From the NCBI GenBank assembly GCA_963665185.2, contig CAXXPO010000005.1, positions 158,225 to 222,224 of the forward strand: a stretch of 64,000 nucleotides of DNA, given 5' to 3'. The notes under the pieces are model-generated. The model was given only the letters and a program-made list of their open reading frames with translations. It was not told the origin of the DNA and ran no database searches. The translations under genes and the position numbers were made by a program. Origin of the DNA: G963665185 sp963665185 (GTDB lineage: Bacteria > Desulfobacterota > Desulfovibrionia > Desulfovibrionales > Desulfovibrionaceae). Positions 16,755-25,264 of this stretch are shown piece by piece. The first letter of the stretch is position 1; each line of letters opens with the position of its first letter.

Positions 16755-18935
16755 GTGAAACAACTCAACGAATCTTTTCCAGACGCCGGAATGCTCCGGG
16801 GAGTCCGCCGAAAGGCGTTCCTCGTCGCCTGTGCCGCGATTTTCGTTGCCTGTGCCGCACTGCTCGGCCTGGAAGAAAAATACCACGAGCTTTTGCTGAA
16901 GCAGAAACGGGCTTCGATCCACAGCCGTTTGGACAGCATGTCCATTGCGCTGGCAAATTCCCTGAATACGCGTCTTTCCCTGTTGCAGGGGCTGAAGGTC
17001 TTTGTGGAAACGACCATCCGTCGGAACAAGGACAATGACTGTCTGAACGCTTCTTTCGGGATATTCGCTTCAGGGCTGTCTGCTGCGGCCAGGGGGGTCC
17101 GCAACGTCATCGTCGCGCCGGATGGCGTCAACCGGCACGTGTATCCGCTGGAGGGCAACCGGCAGGCTCTTGGCCACAATCTCCTGCTGGACGAGCGGCC
17201 CCAGGTGCGTCTGGATGTGCAGCGGGCCATAGATAGCGGAAAGTTCGCCCTGAGCGGTCCGTATGAATTGCGCCAGGGAGGATTTGGGCTTGTTTCCCGG
17301 ATCGCGGTTTATGATCAGGGGCGGTTCTGGGGGCTGGTGTCCATGGCCTTGGATGTCCCGCCGATTTTGGCCGAAGCAGGGCTTTCACCTATGCCTTCCG
17401 GGCTGCAGCTGGCCCTGTCGGACGGCCGGGGAAGGGTGTTTTACGGAAACGCCACGCTGGCGGAATTTTCTCCGGAAATGAGCAGCATCCCCTTGCCCGA
17501 GGGCGAGTGGATACTGGCCTTGGCTCCTGCCAACGGATGGGAAGGAGGAATTGCCGGGCCGATCCTGCATTACAGGTTCCTGGCCCTGGCGTTGGCCCTG
17601 TTTGTCGGCGTTACAGCCTACCTGCTGGCGTTCCGCCAGGTCCGGCTGCGCCGGAACGTCTTGGAGCGCACAAGGGATTTGTCTGCGGCAAACGAGCGAT
17701 TGTACGCGGAAAATCTTCGTCGGCTCAAGGCGGAGAGGGCCCTGACAAAGGCAAAAGAGGCCGCCGAATCCGTCAGCCAGGCCAAATCCGAATTTCTTGC
17801 CAACATGAGCCATGAAATACGCACACCCCTCAGCGGCATGACGGGGATGCTGCATCTTCTTCTGACAACGGCCCAGGATCCGGAACAAAAGGAATATGTG
17901 CAGAACGCCATTGAATCCTCCCAGCGTCTGACCACCCTGTTGGGGGATATTCTGGATCTTTCCAGGGTGGAGGCGGGAAGGCTGGAAGTCGTCTCCAGGC
18001 CTTTCGAACTGCGCGACATGTTGCGATTCGTAGAAAACGTTTTCCGCCCGTCCTGCGAGGCGAAGGGGATTTCCCTGCAGGTCCAGGTGGATCCGTCAAC
18101 GCCCCGGTTCGTGCGCGGGGATCAGGTCCGGGTACAGCAGATTCTCAACAATCTTGTGGGCAATGCCATCAAATTCACAGATTCCGGCTGGATCCGTGTG
18201 GAGGTGTCCCCGTTGCGGTTGGATGCCGAGGGGCGGATCAGGATTTTTTTTCTGGTGGAGGATTCCGGCATAGGGGTTGCGCCAGAGAAAATGGAATCCC
18301 TGTTCGAAAAGTTCACCCAGGCCGATGTCGGTTACGCGAGGAGCTACCAGGGAGCGGGGTTGGGGCTTTCCATTGTCCGGGGACTGGTGGGGCTCATGGA
18401 TGGGCATATTTCCATGGACAGCGAACCTCACGGGGGTACACGGTTTCATTTGTGGATTCCGTTTGAGACGGCCGATTCGGCCGACGAGGATGCCCTTGAG
18501 GCGGAGACCGCCCCTTCCGTGCCGTGCGAACTGGATTGCGACATGGCCGGGGTGCGGGTTCTGGTGGCAGAGGACGACCGGGTGAACCAGCTGACACTTG
18601 TGCGGTATTTGGAGAAAAACGGGTGCCAGGTCACCGCCGTGATGAACGGGAGCAAGGCACTTGAGGCTTTGCGGGAAAGCGATTTCGATCTGATCCTCAT
18701 GGACATCCAGATGCCGGTCATGGACGGGCTGGAGGCGACGAAGGCCATCCGTTCCGGCGCGGCGGGCAGGGACAGGGCGGATATCCCCATTGTTGCGCTG
18801 ACCGCCTACGCCATGCAGGGCGACAGGGAAAGATTCCTCAAGGCCGATATGGACGCCTACATTGCAAAGCCCGTGGATCTGGGAGTCCTGCGCGAGACGC
18901 TGTCCGGAATTTCCATGCGGACCAAGGGGCGGTGA
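16755..18935 (+). CDS. Membrane-bound hybrid histidine kinase with receiver domain
   Basis: The protein is 726 residues, starting at GTG after AAGAGGA. A membrane helix at about 20-42 and another at about 275-297 bracket a periplasmic CHASE-like sensor (SGPYELRQGGFGLVSRIAVY). A coiled coil then leads to HisKA with the phosphorylated His in ANMSHEIRTPLSGMTG (about 357). HATPase_c carries N, D-x-G and G-x-G boxes (NNLVGNAIKFTDSG, EDSGIGVAP, YQGAGLGLSIV). A C-terminal REC domain has its acceptor Asp in LILMDIQMPVMDG and conserved Lys in AKPVD. A separate phosphotransfer protein or response regulator is not next to it, so the output is unknown. It is divergent from pstS but does not resemble PhoR. 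Confidence 0.9.
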   Translation: MKQLNESFPDAGMLRGVRRKAFLVACAAIFVACAALLGLEEKYHELLLKQKRASIHSRLDSMSIALANSLNTRLSLLQGLKVFVETTIRRNKDNDCLNASFGIFASGLSAAARGVRNVIVAPDGVNRHVYPLEGNRQALGHNLLLDERPQVRLDVQRAIDSGKFALSGPYELRQGGFGLVSRIAVYDQGRFWGLVSMALDVPPILAEAGLSPMPSGLQLALSDGRGRVFYGNATLAEFSPEMSSIPLPEGEWILALAPANGWEGGIAGPILHYRFLALALALFVGVTAYLLAFRQVRLRRNVLERTRDLSAANERLYAENLRRLKAERALTKAKEAAESVSQAKSEFLANMSHEIRTPLSGMTGMLHLLLTTAQDPEQKEYVQNAIESSQRLTTLLGDILDLSRVEAGRLEVVSRPFELRDMLRFVENVFRPSCEAKGISLQVQVDPSTPRFVRGDQVRVQQILNNLVGNAIKFTDSGWIRVEVSPLRLDAEGRIRIFFLVEDSGIGVAPEKMESLFEKFTQADVGYARSYQGAGLGLSIVRGLVGLMDGHISMDSEPHGGTRFHLWIPFETADSADEDALEAETAPSVPCELDCDMAGVRVLVAEDDRVNQLTLVRYLEKNGCQVTAVMNGSKALEALRESDFDLILMDIQMPVMDGLEATKAIRSGAAGRDRADIPIVALTAYAMQGDRERFLKADMDAYIAKPVDLGVLRETLSGISMRTKGR

Positions 18936-18966
18936 GGGATTTTGCGGCTTGCCAGCCGTGGGGGGA

Positions 18967-20067
18967 ATGATTAGCTTCCCCGCGATGAAGAATTCATATC
19001 ATGCATTGGCACTTTTTTCCGGGGGCCTGGATTCCCTGCTGGCCGTGCGTATGGTCGCACGCCAGGGCCTCGACATCCTGGGGTTGCATTTCACCTCGCC
19101 GTTTTTCGGCCACCCGGACAAGCTGGACGAATGGAGCGGAAAATACGACGTGGACCTGCTCCGGGTGGACGTGGGGCAGGAATATATAGATATGATGCGC
19201 TCCGGTCCGGTCTACGGGTTCGGCAAGGTGCTCAACCCCTGCATCAACTGCAAGATTATCATGTTGCGCCGGGCCAAGGGATTGCTGGCGACATGCGGGG
19301 CGAAGTTCCTTGTCAGCGGGGAGGTCATCGGGCAGAGGCCCATGTCCCAGCGGCGGGACGCCCTCAACTCCATACGCAACGAGGCCGTGGTCGGGGACAT
19401 TCTGTTGCGCCCCCTGTGCGCCCGGCATCTGGACCCCACGCCCATGGAGATTTCCGGTTTGGTGGACAGGCAAAAGCTGGGCGACATCCGGGGACGGGGC
19501 CGCAAGGACCAGATAGCCCTGGCCCGGGAATACGGGCTTGCGGACATTCCCGCGCCCGCAGGCGGATGCCGGCTCACGGAAAAGGAATCGGCCAAGCGTT
19601 ATTTCGATGTCTTTCGATACATTCCCGCGCCCGTTCCCGATGATTTTCATCTGGCCAACACCGGGCGGCAATACTGGAGCGGACCGCACTGGTTGAGCAT
19701 CGGACGCAACGAAGCCGACAACATGGAACTTGAACGGCTGATCCGGCCCACTGATCTTCTTTTCAGGGTGGCGGATCATTCCGGCCCCCTGGCTCTGGGG
19801 CGCCAGGTCTCCGGCAATCCCTGGGCGGAGAGCGTGGTGCGCGATGCGGCCGCCTTTGCCGCGAGTTTTTCCCCGCGGGCGCGCGACACAGGCGGAGAGG
19901 TCGCGGTGACTGTGGTTCTGGGAGACTCGCAGCACGAGGTTCGGGTGCGGCCGGAGCGGCATCCGGCAACGCCATGGGCCGTGCGCGACTGGGAAAGCGT
20001 GCGCCGGGACAAGACGAGCATCATCCGTAGCGCGAACAATGATTGCGATGCCGCTTCAGGCTGTTGA
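18967..20067 (+). CDS. PP-loop (N-type ATP pyrophosphatase) protein, tRNA-thiolation-like
   Basis: The protein is about 366 residues. The N-terminal half is a PP-loop ATPase with the signature LFSGGLDSLLAVRM near residue 17, related to ThiI/MnmA-type sulfur transferases. A Cys pair NPCINCK (about 96-102) could carry the sulfur or a metal. The C-terminal part (LANTGRQYWSGPHWLSIGRNEADN) matches the NFACT-R/DUF814-like tail often fused to these proteins. The start is uncertain: the Met at 18967 has a G-rich stretch just upstream, while the Met at 18985 begins nearer the PP-loop. A role in thiolating tRNA is a family-based inference. Confidence 0.75.
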   Translation: MISFPAMKNSYHALALFSGGLDSLLAVRMVARQGLDILGLHFTSPFFGHPDKLDEWSGKYDVDLLRVDVGQEYIDMMRSGPVYGFGKVLNPCINCKIIMLRRAKGLLATCGAKFLVSGEVIGQRPMSQRRDALNSIRNEAVVGDILLRPLCARHLDPTPMEISGLVDRQKLGDIRGRGRKDQIALAREYGLADIPAPAGGCRLTEKESAKRYFDVFRYIPAPVPDDFHLANTGRQYWSGPHWLSIGRNEADNMELERLIRPTDLLFRVADHSGPLALGRQVSGNPWAESVVRDAAAFAASFSPRARDTGGEVAVTVVLGDSQHEVRVRPERHPATPWAVRDWESVRRDKTSIIRSANNDCDAASGC

Positions 20068-20080
20068 AGCGGCTGACAGC

Positions 20081-20180
20081 TGCGTTGTCCTGAAGGCTTC
20101 AACCCCACGCGCCTTTCTTGAATTTTTTCGCGTCTTGCCCTCGAATCTTTTTCAACGGCCTGTGGGATTGCACTCTGCAA
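20081..20180. repeat. Intergenic repeat, copy A
   Basis: This stretch (core CTTGAATTTTTTCGCG...CAACGGCCTG) is similar to two others in the window, at 34.2-34.4 and 38.5-38.6 kb. It is shorter in its 5' half than the other two and abuts the terminator at 20173-20226. It lies between convergent genes. Confidence 0.6.
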
Positions 20181-20226
20181 AAAAACAGCCCTGCGCGCTG
20201 GTGCGAAGGGCTGTTTTTTTGCAGAG
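20173..20226. terminator. Strong bidirectional terminator between convergent genes
   Basis: CTCTGCAAAAAAACAGCCCT (20173-20192) and its exact complement (20207-20226) form a perfect 20-bp stem with a 14-nt loop. A-tract and T-tract are built into the stem, so it can act for both the PP-loop gene (+) and the psp operon (-). Confidence 0.88.
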
Positions 20227-20282
20227 ACGGACAAAGGGGACGCAGCGGCCCCGAGTCTGTTTTCAATTCACTCGCTCATACT

Positions 20283-20756
20283 TCAGGGCTGGTTGAGGCG
20301 TTGTTCCCATTCGAATTCCTTGCTGGTGACATGGTCTTCCATGCGTCGGATGCGCCGGTCCATCTGTTCGAACTTGCGTTTGAGCCTGCTCAGACCGTGC
20401 TCCCTGGACGAGGCGTAGGACTCGTAAAACTCCTGTTCCGCCGAGTTGGTCAGGGGAACCACGGGCTCCGGCTTGAGCAGAAAGGCGACCACGACATACA
20501 ATATGAAGACCGGCCAGACGCCCGTGAAGATGGCGGCCGCGACCACGCCGAAACGCACCCAGAAAACGGGAAGGCCGTAGTATTGCGCCAGCCCGCGGCA
20601 GACTCCGAGAAATTTTCCTTCACGCGCCCGGTACGGTCCGGTTCTGGTTTCGGGTCCGCCAGGTCCGCCAGGTCCGCCGAATCCGGCGCTGTCCACCCGG
20701 CCAAACCCGCCGCCCATCGTCTTCCATCCGTATGGTGAGCCATGCTTGCGTCTCAT
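20283..20756 (-). CDS. pspC: Phage shock protein C-like membrane protein
   Basis: The protein is 157 residues. A Gly-rich N-terminal stretch (GFGGPGGPGGPETRTG) precedes a PspC domain with KFLGVCRGLAQYYGLPVFWVR and a membrane helix (VAAAIFTGVWPVFILYVVVAF). A charged coiled-coil tail (LSRLKRKFEQMDRRIRRMEDH) follows. PspC senses envelope stress and releases PspA control in the psp response. The start overlaps the pspB stop by four bases. Confidence 0.85.
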   Translation of the reverse strand: MRRKHGSPYGWKTMGGGFGRVDSAGFGGPGGPGGPETRTGPYRAREGKFLGVCRGLAQYYGLPVFWVRFGVVAAAIFTGVWPVFILYVVVAFLLKPEPVVPLTNSAEQEFYESYASSREHGLSRLKRKFEQMDRRIRRMEDHVTSKEFEWEQRLNQP

Positions 20757-20995
20757 GTGCTGCCTTTGTCCTTTTTGTTCTTGTCCAGGAGAAGGGTCTC
20801 AAGCGATTCCACCCTTTCTTCCATGCGCTCGAATCCCTGGTAGAGTTCCTGGATCATTTTCGTGTCTTCCACGTCGCGTGTTCTTTCCTTGCGTGTGCCC
20901 TGGCGCAGTTTGAGGATGCCAAGAACAAAGCCGAATACGACCACAAGTTTGACGACGTGCCAGAATTCTTCCTGCCACAGGGTGTCATGGAGCAT
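20753..20995 (-). CDS. pspB: PspB-like protein
   Basis: The protein is 80 residues starting MLHDTLWQEEFWH. It has one membrane segment (VVKLVVVFGFVLGILKL) followed by a coiled coil (ELYQGFERMEERVESLETLLL), the layout and size of PspB (about 75 residues). I preferred this Met over an upstream one at 21073 because it gives the family length. It is coupled to pspC by a four-base overlap. Confidence 0.75.
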   Translation of the reverse strand: MLHDTLWQEEFWHVVKLVVVFGFVLGILKLRQGTRKERTRDVEDTKMIQELYQGFERMEERVESLETLLLDKNKKDKGST

Positions 20996-21134
20996 AGTCT
21001 GCCTACCGAATGTTATCAGGTTGCCGGCGGCTGCCACAGCTGTGTGCAGAGAGATGCCTGTCAGACTGTGCATGTTGCCGCCTTGTTCCGTCTGCCGTGC
21101 TCATCCGGCAGATTGCAAGAGCATTCTGCCCCAA

Positions 21135-21800
21135 TCAGTCCTGTTTTGCCACTTTCTTCTTGAGATCCTGGAGTTCCTTTTCCACGTCCTCGTCGGTTTC
21201 CATGCGACGGAATTCGTCTTCCATGGTCGGTCCGCCGTGCGGTCCTTCCACGTCGGCTTCGGCCTCCATGCGTTCGATGCGCTGCTCGTAACGGTGGAAA
21301 CGCAGGAAGGTTTCATTGTCATGCAGTTTACGCACGTCACGGCGGGCCTGCTTGCGCTGCTTTGCCCTGGTGTGGCGTTGGATGAGCGCGCGTTGCTTTT
21401 CCTTGGCCATGGCCAGCTTTTCTTCCAGCAGGAGAATGTCCTCCTGGGCCTGTTCCACCACGGCATCTCCCTGGGAGAGCTCCGTCTCCAGCTCCTGGAG
21501 CAGGACGGTCAACCGCTTCTTTTCCACCAGCGCTTCGCGGGCCAGGTCTTCACGCCCCTTTTCCATGGCCATGCGGGCGCGTTCCTCCCATTTGCCTTCC
21601 TTGGCTCGCAGTCCGCTCAGTTCGCGGGCCACGCGCTTGCGGTCGGCCATGGACGCGGCGCAGGAGGATTTGATTTCAACCAGTGTTTCCTCCATCTCGC
21701 GGATCATGAGACGGATCATCTTTTCCGGTTCTTCGGCCCGGTCGAGCATGTGGTTGAAGTTCGAAGTCACGATGTCCTTGAAACGGGAAAAAATACCCAT
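21135..21800 (-). CDS. pspA: Phage shock protein A (PspA/IM30)
   Basis: The protein is 221 residues, MGIFSRFKDIVTSNFNHMLDRAEEPEKMI, the textbook PspA start, with GGAGGATATC as ribosome site. It is almost wholly coiled coil, with the N-terminal amphipathic helix that binds damaged inner membrane. PspA also holds the activator PspF inactive. It is the first gene of pspA-pspB-pspC, with a sigma-54 promoter immediately upstream. Confidence 0.93.
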   Translation of the reverse strand: MGIFSRFKDIVTSNFNHMLDRAEEPEKMIRLMIREMEETLVEIKSSCAASMADRKRVARELSGLRAKEGKWEERARMAMEKGREDLAREALVEKKRLTVLLQELETELSQGDAVVEQAQEDILLLEEKLAMAKEKQRALIQRHTRAKQRKQARRDVRKLHDNETFLRFHRYEQRIERMEAEADVEGPHGGPTMEDEFRRMETDEDVEKELQDLKKKVAKQD

Positions 21801-21837
21801 GATATCCTCCGTGTGTTTGTGTCGTTACCCGAAGTTA

Positions 21838-21853
21838 GCATGTGGCGTGCCAA
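21838..21853 (-). promoter_or_regulatory. Sigma-54 promoter of pspABC
   Basis: Read on the minus strand, the sequence is TTGGCACGCCACATGCTAA, which has GG-N10-GC at the -24/-12 positions and matches TGGCACG-N4-TGC. It sits about 40 bases before the pspA start codon. The divergent gene encodes a PspF-type enhancer-binding protein, the expected activator. Confidence 0.85.
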
Positions 21854-21964
21854 AGAATGCATTTTCTCCAACAGGCTGATTTGAAAGGGAAAGATAAGGT
21901 TGCCCCTTAATATGTGATGGTGTATAAAACCAATATATATGAAAATTAACCAGGATTTGCCTTT

Positions 21965-23029
21965 ATGACACACTCTGCAGGGCGTGACCCGGCAGGCATC
22001 GAACTGCTGGGGCGCAGCGATGTCTTTCTCGATTTTCTGGACGACCTCGGCCAGGCCGCCAAGGTGGAGCGACCCGTGCTGGTCATCGGCGAACGCGGCA
22101 CGGGCAAGGAGTTGGCCGCCGCCAGGCTCCATTACATGTCCGGCCGTTGGGACGGCCCCCTGGTGACGCTCAATTGCGCTTCCCTGACATCATCGCTTCT
22201 GGAAAGCGAGCTTTTCGGCCATGAGGCCGGAGCCTTTACCGGAGCGGTTGCCCGGCGCATGGGAAAATTCGAGGCGGCACAGGGGGGGACGCTGTTTTTG
22301 GACGAAATAGCCACCCTGGACATGCCTGCCCAGGAAAAAATACTGCGGGCTGTGGAGTACGGGGTTTTCGAACGGGTCGGAGGGACCACGGAGGTGTATT
22401 CCGACGCCCGCGTCATCGGCGCCACCAACGCGGACCTGCCCACCTTGGCGGAAAAGGGGCGTTTCAAGCGCGATCTGCTGGATCGGCTCAGTTTTCTTGT
22501 CCTGACCGTGCCGCCTTTGCGCCGGCGTGAGGACGATATTTTGCTGCTGGCCCGCAAGTTCGCCTCGGACATGGCCCTGGAGTTGGGCTTGAGCCATACG
22601 CCGGAGTTCTCTCCTGAAGTGGAGGAGGCGCTCCTGGCCCATTCCTGGCCGGGCAACGTGCGCGAGTTGAAGAATGTGGTGGAACGGGCCGTATTCACCT
22701 CGGGGGAGGCGGTACGCGAGTTGCAGTTCGATCCGTTCGCCTCGCCTTTCCGGCCTCGGGAGGCAAACGGGACCGGTCTTTGTGTTTCAGGAAAGACGCC
22801 GTCCCTGGAAGATCCGGAGAGGCTGCCGGGCGTACGGTCCAGCGGACCTCGGTATGATCTGTCCGTTCCGCTCCCCGACCAGGTGGACCGCCTCAAGCGC
22901 GATCTGATGCGCCAGGCTCTGCGCGTGTCCCGGTTCAACCAGCGCAAGGCAGCGGAATCGCTCGGGCTGTCCTACAATCAGTTTCGCGCGTTGTACCGGA
23001 AGCTGGAAACGGAAGAGCAGGGGGAGTGA
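21965..23029 (+). CDS. pspF: PspF-type sigma-54 activator
   Basis: The protein is 354 residues with no receiver domain. An AAA+ domain starts at about residue 13, with Walker A GERGTGKE, the sigma-54 contact loop GAFTGA, Walker B GGTLFLDEI and the R-finger region. A C-terminal Fis-type HTH is present (FNQRKAAESLGLSYNQFRALYRKL). A Pro/Ser-rich linker separates the two. This is the PspF architecture, where control comes from PspA binding rather than phosphorylation. It is divergent from pspA across the sigma-54 promoter. Confidence 0.9.
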   Translation: MTHSAGRDPAGIELLGRSDVFLDFLDDLGQAAKVERPVLVIGERGTGKELAAARLHYMSGRWDGPLVTLNCASLTSSLLESELFGHEAGAFTGAVARRMGKFEAAQGGTLFLDEIATLDMPAQEKILRAVEYGVFERVGGTTEVYSDARVIGATNADLPTLAEKGRFKRDLLDRLSFLVLTVPPLRRREDDILLLARKFASDMALELGLSHTPEFSPEVEEALLAHSWPGNVRELKNVVERAVFTSGEAVRELQFDPFASPFRPREANGTGLCVSGKTPSLEDPERLPGVRSSGPRYDLSVPLPDQVDRLKRDLMRQALRVSRFNQRKAAESLGLSYNQFRALYRKLETEEQGE

Positions 23030-23117
23030 TACGTGTCGAATGCACCCTGGAGCGTAAAAAAACAGCGCATGTTATAATATTTCATGCTAGGCTGTATATG
23101 CTCCATGGAGGTGTTCG

Positions 23118-23561
23118 ATGTTTCATCACATATTGGTGGGATTGAAGTTTTGCCGGAGCAGTCTGGAAGCCGTGCGCAAGGCTTCCGAACTGGCCGTGTT
23201 GCATGATGCCAGGCTCACGGTGTTTCACGCCCTTGATTATCGCCTGCTCGGGAGGGAGTTGGGTGGGGAGTGCGTCTTTGCCCGTACAAGGGCCACGGAA
23301 CGTTTTGAAGCCGAGGTGCGGGGCAATCTGGCGCAGGGGGAGGCTGTTCGGTTCGCCTGTCATCCGGCCGATCCGGCCATGGAAACCTGCCGGCTGGCCC
23401 TGAAGGGCAATGTGGATCTGATCGTGCTGGGTTGCCACAACCATCCAGGAAAATCCTTGGGACGGCTCGATTACATCGGCATGACCATCATGGAAAAATC
23501 GCCGTGTGCGGTACTTCTTTTTCCGTTGATCGACTCCTCGGACGCATCAGAAGCCGAGTAG
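23118..23561 (+). CDS. Universal stress protein family
   Basis: The protein is 147 residues in one UspA domain: MFHHILVGLKFCRSSLEAVRKASEL at the start and DLIVLGCHNHPGKSLGRLDYIG near the end. The usual G-x2-G-x9-G-S/T nucleotide loop is only partly kept (GCHNHPGKSLGR), so ATP binding is uncertain. The ribosome site is GGAGG. Its last 15 bases overlap the end of the convergent NlpC/P60 gene. Confidence 0.85.
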   Translation: MFHHILVGLKFCRSSLEAVRKASELAVLHDARLTVFHALDYRLLGRELGGECVFARTRATERFEAEVRGNLAQGEAVRFACHPADPAMETCRLALKGNVDLIVLGCHNHPGKSLGRLDYIGMTIMEKSPCAVLLFPLIDSSDASEAE

Positions 23562-25016
23562 GGTCATGCTGGTCAGCCGTTGGGCCAGATCGCCTTCCGG
23601 CTGTTTCGCATGGGGGAGGTCCATGCCCAGCGAGAGGGTGCTGACGACTCCCCGTCCTATGATGTGCCGTCCTTCCTGCCCGCGCCAACTGGTCTTGACG
23701 CCCCATGTCGCGTGAAAGGCCACGGCCCTGCCTTTGTATTCCCCAAGGTACAGCATGATGTGGCCGGGCATGCCCAGCAGCGTCAGGAACGGGCGTCCCC
23801 GTTCCAGAACCATCTGTTCCTTGGCGTCAGGAGCCAGTGCATCCAGGGGGATCATTTTCCCGCTGCGGGCCTGGTCCTGGGAGTTGCGGGGCAGGCTCAG
23901 TCCGAACGGGATGAACAGATCGAGCAGGCTGGCCGAGCAGTCGCGTCCGCCATACATGCCTCCCCATCCGTAGGGCTGGCCGATCATCTGGTCCAGCAGC
24001 ACGGCCATGTTGTTCCGGGTCAGGGGCCAGGGTACGGGCTGCGCCCATTCGGGCCGGAGCAGGGCCGGAACAGCGGCGGCCTGTCCGAAGATGTTGCGTA
24101 CGGGCAGCAGGGTTTCCCAGCCCCGGTGGCTGCGTGTCACCAGCGGCAGAACGCAGCCGATGCGGGCCTGGAAGCGGAACAGTCCGAAATCGTCCTCCAG
24201 CGGCGTGTGGTCGCGGACAACGGCCAGCAGGGGCGCAGCCTGGAATATGCGGGCGAATGTGTCGTCCACATAGGCCACGTCGCAGGCCGGAATCCAGCCG
24301 GAGGCGTAGGGGGTTTCGGCGAATATCCATGTGCCGTCGGCCGAGGTGTGGGCAAGGAACAACGGTGTTGCCGCCCAGACCGTGGTGTTCTGCATGTAGT
24401 CGAAGGGAAAGCCTTCCCCGGCTCGGGACGGGTCCAGAAACGCGGGCTGGTCCGTGGGCAGGGCGCGCATGGATGTGTTGGCCACGGTGATGCCCCGCAG
24501 ACGGGTGTTGGGAAAGCTCTGCATGTCTGCGCCGGCAGCCAGATCGGTCAGCCATTGCGCGGGCAGGGGGCGGAGGTTGGCTCCGAAGAGCATTTTCTGT
24601 TTGTAGGCGTCCACCGGCCACAAGGCTTGTTCCGGGTTGCTTGCGGGATGTTCCCTTTCCCAGGGGCTGAACCAGCTTTCCCGGAATCCATGGGCCATCC
24701 GGTTTTGCTCCTCGGGCGTGACAAGGGGCTGGCAGGCCATTTCCGGCGGGAAATACGCCTCGACCTGTTGCGGCAGGGCCGTCAGGTCCAAGGGGTCGAC
24801 AGCGTCCGAAGGTCGCTGGAGCCCTGTGCCGGTGCAGCCGGGAAGGGCAAGGAAGACCAGGATCAGCAGCCGGAAAAGAGTCCGTGGCACACGAAGGTGC
24901 TCCAGGTAACCGTGTCGCGAGGTGGAGGCATGCGGGAGGTGGATCATGGCGTCTGCATACCCGTGTCGCGAACTGAAAGCAATGGGCCGCGGGAGGGGTT
25001 TGCGTGAAGCAATCAT
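23547..25016 (-). CDS. NlpC/P60 cell-wall peptidase lipoprotein with SH3 domains
   Basis: The product is up to 489 residues. A hydrophobic stretch ends in the lipobox LALPGC near residue 56-61, so the N-terminus is lipid-anchored. Start choice is open: the Met at 24947 would give a more usual 35-residue signal peptide. The middle holds SH3-like segments (WAATPLFLAHTSADGTWIFAE, YASGWIPACDVAYV). The NlpC/P60 catalytic region has the Cys in YGGRDCSASLLDLF and the His in GMPGHIMLYLGEY. It resembles the gamma-D-Glu-diaminopimelate endopeptidases of the YkfC group, cutting peptidoglycan stem peptides in the periplasm. Confidence 0.85.
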   Translation of the reverse strand: MIASRKPLPRPIAFSSRHGYADAMIHLPHASTSRHGYLEHLRVPRTLFRLLILVFLALPGCTGTGLQRPSDAVDPLDLTALPQQVEAYFPPEMACQPLVTPEEQNRMAHGFRESWFSPWEREHPASNPEQALWPVDAYKQKMLFGANLRPLPAQWLTDLAAGADMQSFPNTRLRGITVANTSMRALPTDQPAFLDPSRAGEGFPFDYMQNTTVWAATPLFLAHTSADGTWIFAETPYASGWIPACDVAYVDDTFARIFQAAPLLAVVRDHTPLEDDFGLFRFQARIGCVLPLVTRSHRGWETLLPVRNIFGQAAAVPALLRPEWAQPVPWPLTRNNMAVLLDQMIGQPYGWGGMYGGRDCSASLLDLFIPFGLSLPRNSQDQARSGKMIPLDALAPDAKEQMVLERGRPFLTLLGMPGHIMLYLGEYKGRAVAFHATWGVKTSWRGQEGRHIIGRGVVSTLSLGMDLPHAKQPEGDLAQRLTSMTLLGF

Positions 25017-25264
25017 GTTTTTCTATATGCTGCAATTCTTGAAGATATTGGTGTCTTATCTGACTATTCAGCGATTTTTCCTGTTTTCTTCCACGCCGTG
25101 CCGTAACCGTACCGTGGCGGACGGTATCGGTTCATGCGTTGGGATGCTTTCCATGATTGTTTTGTTTTCCAATTATACAGAGGTGTTGTGATATGTGAAA
25201 AAAATAGGTCAATTGACATTTTAATACGGTTGCCGTGGCGTAGTCTTGCCGTGTACTGTAACGC

